A stretch of 64,000 nt of DNA from Kalmusia sp. IMI 367209 (Eukaryota; Ascomycota; Dothideomycetes; Pleosporales; Didymosphaeriaceae). This document shows positions 55,185-64,000 of the stretch, in pieces. Numbering within the stretch: the stretch's first letter is position 1; each line of letters begins with the position of its first letter. The DNA lies in assembly GCA_027946365.1 (NCBI GenBank), contig JAPEUQ010000019.1, positions 496,001-560,000 of the forward strand, read 5' to 3'. The notes below the pieces were generated by a model. The model saw only the letters and a program-made list of their open reading frames with translations. It was not told the DNA's origin and searched no databases. Both the position numbers and the translations under genes were made by a program.

Positions 55185-57897
55185 TCATTAAGCATCGAAG
55201 GATCGTTCCTAGTTTTAAAGGATAGTAAGCTAAAAAAGATAGCAGCGGTTCCCTCCTACTTTTCAACATAAAAGGCGTGTTAGAAGTGGTGACAGTAAAG
55301 GTATTACGCTCCCACCAAGCTGATTAGGTCATCAAAAGTCATTCAAACTCATCAAAGACGAATACATATATCTTTCTACACGATAATAATGGAGAAGTAC
55401 GTTCCAAAAAATAATGCGAAATTTTCAAAAACGAACGTTATGATCAAACATAGGTTACCCATACCTCTACGCATCACTGATGATGATACATCGCGTTTCC
55501 ATAATACCATAGAAATCACTGCAGAGTTTTCATACATCTTTCTGTGGTCTTCGGATAGAAATCACCGAATCTATGTGCTTCTTTCATTCCACTCGCTGCT
55601 GATGAGATACTGATCAGACTACAACCAATCCTTGTCCACCTTCTTCACATAAGGTTCTCCCAGTTTGAGTTATGTTCGTCGTTATCAAGCGTAAAGACGA
55701 GCGAGAAGTTCCATGTAAGTCGCCCCCTCAGCGTAAAGTAGAACGGTCCAAAGCTCCACAGTATCTTCCAGAGTAGCCTTGATAAGGAGAAAGTCCAGAA
55801 TTAGAAGAATAAAAGGACAATCTTTTCCTATAATATCTCAAGATCTCGCTGCGCAAGAAGCATAATGGAGGTGAGCTCCCCTTTTGGTCTGATAGCAGCG
55901 ATGGTCCGCCCCCACCCATGTAGAACCAGCGCGGAAGTTCTGTAGGCCAGAAACAACAGATTCGAGACGAGAAATATTTATTAATATACAGATATTTAAC
56001 TATATTGACACTTGCCAACATATTCTCGTGTTGCATGTGCATGGTTTCGTGACTCGAAAACGTAATCATAGGTCTTACTGAGAAATGTTTTGGATTGAAC
56101 GAATTCCACAAGATTCAGGCTCCGAACCCATTTCAAGATACGCCTTAAAGTTAGGGAAGATTGAGATGAGGAAAAATGGGAAGCGTCTCCGGCATAAATC
56201 GTTACATGTTTGTAAGACGAAAGACGTCACATGTAAGTCCACCTCGCGATCTATTGATCGAGAAGAAGCGTCGGAGAACACACAAGTCTCTGAGGATTCG
56301 TCTTTTAGTCTCATGACTCCTTTTGGTAGGGAAATGAAGAAGTGCGGTGTGCAAGACGTTTAGAGGTTGCTTTTATATATCTTTATACCCGCTCTCTCCA
56401 TATTCACTGACCCAAGGTCGTTAGAACATCGTCATTTCGTATAGGCTTCTCTTCTAAGCGATATATGAGTTCCGTTTAGGTCATTCGTTTATAGAAGACT
56501 CGTCGAAACAGTCCGGATAGGGACGTTGTCGCTCGTCTTTCGACCAAGTTTGGACACCATATGAGCATAGCCACATATATCTAGAAAGTCTAGCGGGTTC
56601 CAAAGAAACAGGCGTAGGTATTTTTGTGGCGACAATTTATTTTAATGGCGAAAGGGTCCCAGAGAGCTCACTGACATATATAGTGCAGCTGACCTTTTTT
56701 GGAGACTTCCAGTCTTCAGACATGACTACCAGTCCAACAAATTTCGCTTCTCCAAAAGGAACAAACAGGTCCTTCACTTCAGAATTTTATTCTTCGCTAG
56801 GAAGAAAAACGCTCCCGGAGGAACAACATGCGGCAGCGCACATGAAATTTGAATAGCAGCGCGGCATACCACATCATTACTCCAGGCCTTGATTTCTACT
56901 CCTCGCACACCAAGAGACATGGGTCAAACTGGCTTGCCTTCATTCAAAGAAAAATCTGAAAACGAGTGTAAGAAAGGAGAGATGAGGAAGTGGTGGTATT
57001 TACGCGTCCCTGAGTTACTAGTCCCGACCCAAAGCCAGCGGCACCACATCGCTCAATATCCTCACGTCTGAGAGATAACACCATGAAATCCGGCACGGTG
57101 GTGTATGAAACGCACAGAGAGAGCAACGACCCCATGCTTGTACAGCAAGATGCTTTTTGGAACGCACAAGTCCGCCAACATCGAAACGACAGAATTGAAA
57201 TTTATATGCCCTCGTTTTATATGTGAGATTAGGTTTTGGTCCTTCCACTGTGAGACGAACATCCTCAGAAAGGAGCCGCACGTTTCTCGCATCTTTCAGT
57301 GTCATCTGCATATTTTAGACAGCGCCGGAGCAGAGGCCATGTAATCATTGATTCCATGGTTTTGAAGTGCACAATTTTCCAAGGGGAGCAGTAGGCTTTT
57401 TAGATGCCCAGTCCACGGAACATGAGTAGAGAAAAGTTTGAGTTTTTGAGTAGCAGAAAGCAGGTTAAGAGTCGGTGTGTAGAGCTGAGGAAGGACATCG
57501 TGGGGGCTATTTATACCGTACTGGTAACAGCTAGACTGTTTCGGGAGTGCACGTGACATGCGCTTGGAGAGCATCGTATGAGGAGTCTAGAGACCGAATT
57601 TTGGCAAGGCTTGGACCTATCAATGGCATGGATAATTATTGTAGGCTCTAACTCACGAGATCTCGAAGTAAGATGGAGTCAATTTGGCCACGAGATGACA
57701 GTAGAAAGCCAACGAAAGAAAGGTAGTGTACCAATGCAATGCTTATTTTCAAAATGTGTGTGGACTTTGAGGTCCCAAGACTCCACCAATGCTCGCACCA
57801 AAATGAATAAAGTGTGCGAAGTATATACAACGAAAAGGGGTATCTGCGAAGTAAAAAGTATTCCATGCCCCTTAAATCCACCATGTACTTAAGGAAG

Positions 57898-59787
57898 CTA
57901 GTTGCGTCCATTGTACTGTACTATCTTCCTGCGCTGCTCCCTCTCGCGCCTAGCCAACCTCGCAATCGGAGGAGCGACGGGCATGGGCGTAGCCTGACCC
58001 TGAGCGCCGGCGTTGACTGTAACGAAGACGGTCTGGTACTCGGTCGCTTGCACTGTAGCGTGGACCTCCTCATTTTGACCATCTGTGGGCGCCGGTCCGT
58101 TTCCGGGGACAGTTACGACTTGCGTCGTGTAGATGGTCTCCCAAACCTCTGCACCGTCGCCGGTCGCCGAGGCAAGCTCAGTCGGGATGCTGACGGGGAA
58201 GGAGGACACAGTGTTCCAGTTGATGGGGGCACCAGTGCCAGTAGGGAGAGTCGGGTAGCCAGTGTTGTTGCCGTCAGGGAAGGGCATAGCGTGGGGAGGA
58301 AGGCTAGGAGATGCAGTGCCTTGGGGTTGTCCGGGCCACTGGAAGCCGCCGGAATGTGCGGGTGCGGGTGTAGATACAGGAACAGGTGCCTCTACTGATG
58401 GTGCAACAGACGGGCTGACCTCGGGTTCGGGGCCAGTCTCTTCACCATCGCCTGGGACAACAGGGCCAGTGGAGTTGCCCTGACCAGGAAGTATGAGAGT
58501 TCCGTCTGGGTTCTGCTGGATGGGAGCACCGGTAGCAATGGGGAGAGCGGAGCTCTCGATGATGGGCGGGGAGTTGTCAACGATGCCGGTGGCGGTGGGC
58601 AGAGTCGGGGCAGACTCGACAGGAGCAGACTCGACAGGAGCAGACTCAACAGGAGCAGACTCAACAGGCGCCGACTCAACAGGAGCGGTAGGGGCAGGGG
58701 TGTCGACTGGAGCGGTAGGCTGCTCGACAGGCACCTCGGTAGAGGCTGGCTGCTCAGGAGGAGGAGTTTCTTGCTGAGGAGCCTGAGCGTTAGGGTCGTT
58801 CTGATAGACCTTCAGGGCGTTGACAGTCCAGAAAGCATTCTCGAAGGCACTTGGGTTGTCACGGACGTAGTCAATGCAAGTGTTGGCCTTGGACGCGCAA
58901 GTGCTGGTAGACCAGGTGTTTCCGGCCCAGTCACCGCAGAAGGTGGTGTCGAAGATGATGTTCAAGTCCTTGAAGATGCCGTCGATGTCGCACGAATCTT
59001 TCACCCACTTAGCTGAGGGCGTGCCCCAGGTGCTTGGGTCGGGGCTGTCGCCTGTGACACCTTCGGGGACGGAGTCACGAGGGAAGAACCAGATGCTGAT
59101 GGCATCGCTTGTCCACTCTGTAGCATAGACACCACCACCGTTGTCGTTCAAGCCTGCACCATAAGACTTGTTGTCCTTGGACTTGATGGAGCAGCCGGCG
59201 TTCTCGGCCTGACCTTGAGCCTTGACATCGCAATTTTGGGTATCAACGCTACCGCTGAAGAGGCTCGTGTCGCCACCAACAGAGCAGCCGGTGCTTGTGT
59301 GGAGCGTGAGCGCATTGGTGTCCTGCTCGTGCACACCTTCTAGGATATCGATCTCACCCTGGTAGGGCCAGTTTGGTCCGAACATCCAGAAACTGGATTG
59401 CACGTCAGACCATGTAATGTGATTATGGAGTGGAACTTACGCAGGCCATGTTCCGCAGCCAAACGGCATGTGCTCAAGATCAATGACAATCAAACCTTTG
59501 TTGTAGGCCTTCTTGCTCTCAAGCCGAATACTAGCCCTACCTTCCGGGTCTGAACCCTTGGTGTCTACACCCCACTTCACCGGGACTGGTGGTCCAGAAG
59601 CATCGATCAAACCCATCGAGCGCGCAGTTGGGTCGTCCACATACTTGACGAAACCGTGAGTCGGATCACCACCCGTGAAGAAGTTGAACGACCCATAGAA
59701 ATCCGTCATGTAATCATCCTCAAGCACATAGCCAGCTAGTGCCGGGGCAGCAAAGGCCGCAGCCGAAACGAGAGTAGAGAAATACAT
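57898..59787 (-). CDS. Secreted GH16 endo-1,3(4)-beta-glucanase-like protein (613 aa)
   Basis: Two exons, 59787-59441 and 59392-57898, joined over a 48-nt GTAAGT...ATCCAG intron that completes GTWPAFWMFGPNW. The product starts with a signal peptide (MYFSTLVSAAAFAAPALA). The catalytic motif of family 16 is visible as E129-I-D131-I-L-E134 (GEIDILE), with E129 as nucleophile and E134 as acid/base by family rule. Conserved flanking lines are SGPPVPVKWG and DVYATEWT-like GGVYATEWTSDAISIWFFP. After the catalytic domain (to about residue 330) comes a Pro/Ser/Thr/Glu-rich tail with five PVESA repeats. The end is basic (ARREREQRRK), with no hydrophobic GPI signal, so the protein is probably released or wall-trapped. 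The start is the first ATG in frame. Substrate (fungal wall or plant beta-glucan) cannot be told from sequence. Confidence 0.9.
58610..58690 (-). repeat. 15-bp minisatellite coding PVESA units
   Basis: Five tandem, nearly identical 15-bp units (GACTCRACAGGAGCA on the plus strand) within the GH16 gene. They are in frame, so copy-number change would alter the tail length without a frameshift. Confidence 0.9.
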
Positions 59788-62532
59788 CGTCAAGATGGTT
59801 CCAAAAGTGTTGAAAAGGAGTGGCGTGCGTCAAAGACGCTGTAAAGAACGAATGAAAAAGAAAGAAGGAATGAAGAAGCGAAGCAAAGGGCTACAGCAGA
59901 GCTCGATGGTCCTCTAAAGAGATAGAAGTGGTCGGCGAGTGCGTAGCCCGCCTGTACATATAGACTGCCAGGCCCACCGTCCAAACGGACTCTCCAGATT
60001 CGCCATCGAGGGTTCCGTTTCCAAACGCAGCGGTGGAGCCGCTCGCGGCTGATGCCCGTCGTTCGCTCAAGCATTGTTTCGAATACGGACTCAAGCCCAT
60101 CTGCCCACCAGGGTACAAAGGTAGATCCTAAGATCCGCCTTCATTACCGGATAGTCCTAAGTATATTCAGGTAAGGTGCATGAGCCACTAGGGAGCACGG
60201 GGGCCGCGGGGCGGGTAACTCTCTCAGGCAGGCACAAACATGCCGCGGACGGGAGCAAAGGTTGTCTGTTTCAGGGACATTGAGCCAGGCTGACATTGAG
60301 AGCCAGGCCGGATGTGAGTGGTGGCTGCATGAAACAGGAACAGGAACGCTTGGAGAGGCATCCTAGGCGAGACTGTCTCGCTGTAGGCCGAGACCCTGGG
60401 GAAGTTCTGCCGAATGTGTTGAAACAGACGACAGGAGATGTCAAGGTCGCTTCGTGGGTCGATTGGTCGAGGCCGGATCGGACGCTGAGACCCGCTGCTC
60501 TTATCCGACGTAATTAATGCTCGTCAGCACCTTAGGAGAGGAAGATGGCCAATACGCAGATGCGCTGCAACTCAAGCGCGCTGGAGTATTCAGCACTAGC
60601 TGTATGTTTACAGGTGTACGTGGCGAAGCGCCGTAACGCCATCCACATGAAACCTTCTAGCGCACCACCACTTCGCCATCACAATCACCACGCAACACCT
60701 CGCTGCACTACGCGCTACACCACACGCACTCACCCACCTTGAATCTCTCAGCTCCCAATCACCTGCCATAATAGCAGATCATGGGAACAGAAAAAGTGAA
60801 GACATATTGCCCCCCTGTCGACCCTCTGCGGCCGTCCTGGCTGTCGTGCACACCGGACTTTTTTCACAAATAACCCTGCCTTCGGACCCTCCGCACCGCC
60901 CAAGGTGCTTAGCTAACTACTGTCTCACGCCCAATCGCCTCTTAGAGGATGATCTGCACAAGGCCCTTCGGACATGCTTCGCCTGCTTCAGACTGGCAGG
61001 CAGTCAGTCTCATCTCCTGGCATACGAGGGGCTGGCGCATGGCGTCCAGTGGCATGCGAGAGCCGAGTGCGCGCTTACAACATGTCACAACCGCCAGGCT
61101 GGGATAAATCTTCCTGTCAAAAACATCACGATGGCGACAGCGTGGTACGGATGTGAAGTGGGCCGAAAGTTTAAGGTTAAGCTCAACGTTGCTGTGCGGC
61201 GCGCATCGTTAAGCACTTGGTCGCTACGCCCACCGGGACGATCAGCACTCTGTATTGCGCGAAGCACCTACGCCCGGCGCGACCGCGAGGCACAGCCAAC
61301 CTTATTACGCCCGATCGATTACCAATGACGTTTCCCATCTTAAACAAACGTTTCAACACAGCTCGTGAGATCGCGCATAATGACCTCAGGCGACACAGCC
61401 TCACGGACAGCATATAATCTGTTTGATCCCCCCTCTCGAGCTCCGGCGCATACAGTGGGCATCGGAGCGGAGCGCCGGCACAGTTGAGCTCAGCACCAAG
61501 GTGACTGAGGTCCATGGTACATAGTGCATACTGCGTACCGCGTTCCTGCTGACGGAATTAAGAATAGCCGAGGAGGTCGCAAATACTTGTGAAGAATAGA
61601 TGCATCTAGTCATGCGCGAAGTCCGCCATGAATTAGGTGAGCCTCATCGTGATGGCGCACTGTGCACCGTTGGTACGCGGTTTTACCAAGGTCAAAATAC
61701 GCACGTAAAAGTCTTGGCCAGTGTTTTGACCACAAATGGAGAGCTTTTACGTAGGGCAAAGAATCTCCTGCGGAGTCCAAAATTCATCATTTGGAGAAGT
61801 GCTCGCATGTGAGTTTCGCGACGCACTTGACCCCCACCCAAGTCGTACCCATACCTCAATACTACCCTACCATGCACACATACCATGACTTCTTTCTTTC
61901 TACCTACCTAAAGCGCTCGACATAATATCAAATGTACACATTTTCCATTTTGCTATCCACTACCGGATACAGCATAGCAAAAACACAAGCCACACCCCCT
62001 CGTCCAACTACAATCTCCGTACTCCGGCACTAACCCGGCGGAAGATCTACGCTGGGATCGCAACCACAATTGCACACAGTCGGTTGCATAATCGGAGCCA
62101 TGTTTAGAGTCGGAGGCATAATTTTGCGATTTGTACGTTCTGTGGGATACGGTTGCACGGCATCGGAGGCTTGTTGCCCATATGCTTGATGGGGTGGGTG
62201 AGGTCATCTGGCTTGCGGAGGGACGTATAAAGGCAGCTTGCTTCGTGTTCTAACAGCGACGCATTCTCGATATTCATGGCAATGTGATCTAGTAGGCTAA
62301 CACATGACTAAAGCTCTCACAATAGACCTAATGGAAAGTAGCATGCTGGGACAAGATCTCATTTCTGTAAAATACTCGTTGCGCGGAATCATCACGACTA
62401 AGGGCGAAAACTAATATTCTTTTGACATCTCGTCGACTAAATTGCAAATGGTACTTTTACCAGCCAGTCTAGTCTATCGTTTTCACTCGTCATATGTACC
62501 TTGTCTCTCATTAAATTAGGGTATTTCAACTC
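59788..62532. other. Intergenic, no supported gene
   Basis: 2.7 kb between the GH16 start and the ERG10 3' end. The first 400 bases presumably hold the GH16 promoter. Frames at 60807-61328 (173 codons, plus) and others overlap on several frames, are Arg/Pro/Leu-rich and lack signatures, so I do not call them. Confidence 0.45.
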
Positions 62533-63950
<1,418 letters not shown>

Positions 63951-64000
63951 TTTGGGGTATCTGAAAGGTAGACGAGAGGACTGAGAGCGTGATCGGGCGA

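Larger units (their letters stand above)
54132..57897. other. AT-rich, nearly gene-free island (3.8 kb)
   Basis: AT-rich stretch with many stops in all frames. It contains the membrane-protein relic and direct repeats listed below and an (AT)n microsatellite. No frame above 100 codons with recognisable content outside those. It could be decayed mobile DNA, possibly mutated by RIP, but no ends or coding remains of a transposon were seen. Confidence 0.5.

Noticed and set aside
50064..59787. P450, caspase-like and GH16 genes as a secondary-metabolite cluster
   Set aside because: No PKS, NRPS, terpene synthase, transporter or cluster regulator in the window.
60807..61328. 173-codon plus-strand frame
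   Set aside because: Arg/Pro/Leu-rich, overlapped by frames on both strands, no signature or good start context.

Overview
The window is nuclear DNA of a filamentous ascomycete (Pezizomycotina, most likely a Dothideomycete; the class is an inference). The evidence is short 45-75 nt GT-AG introns, monocistronic genes on both strands, and a gene set that includes a class I hydrophobin, a HET-domain protein, several 2EXR-type proteins, Pal1, Pex13, Usb1, Erg10 and a UNC-104-type kinesin. No tRNA, rRNA, CRISPR array or intact transposon was recognised.

Layout. 1-2760: 3' part of VPS8 (CORVET subunit, C-terminal RING). 2.8-11.1 kb: sparse accessory stretch with a broken 2EXR-like gene (about 3.9-4.3 kb), a 2EXR gene (5.8-6.6 kb), a possible 96-aa protein (7.4 kb) and a second 2EXR gene (8.6-9.5 kb, minus). 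11.2-14.2 kb: three-exon gene with an N-terminal DUF7918-like domain and a long disordered part full of WG/GW dipeptides. 14.6-16.1 kb: TRM5 (minus), divergent from a kinesin-3 gene (16.4-21.3 kb) whose PH domain lies in a shifted frame. 22.0-22.5 kb: three-exon class I hydrophobin. 25.3-26.2 kb: Cys-rich single-pass surface protein. 28.0-30.6 kb: 843-aa uncharacterised protein. 30.8-32.8 kb: HET-domain protein. 33.1-34.0 kb: third 2EXR gene.

35.8-42.3 kb is a conserved core block: PEX13, PAL1, USB1 (divergent from PAL1) and a 218-aa conserved protein. 43.5-48.0 kb holds a 756/772-aa orphan and a decayed polytopic membrane-protein gene. 50.1-51.9 kb is a cytochrome P450 with an 11-nt micro-exon carrying half of the ExxR motif. 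52.3-54.1 kb is a caspase-fold-like protein with a visible His/Cys dyad. 54.1-57.9 kb is AT-rich and nearly gene-free, with a membrane-protein relic, a three-copy direct repeat and an (AT)n tract. 57.9-59.8 kb is a secreted GH16 glucanase with a Pro/Val/Glu/Ser/Ala minisatellite. 59.8-62.5 kb has no supported gene. 62.5-63.95 kb is the five-exon ERG10 acetoacetyl-CoA thiolase.

The housekeeping genes cover vesicle tethering, microtubule transport, peroxisome import, endocytosis and polarity, RNA modification and processing, and the mevalonate pathway. They are unrelated and not an operon. Accessory families linked by others to allorecognition or surface biology (HET, caspase-like, 2EXR, hydrophobin, P450) lie between them in gene-poor DNA. 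Exon boundaries were set by hand from splice consensus and reading-phase agreement.
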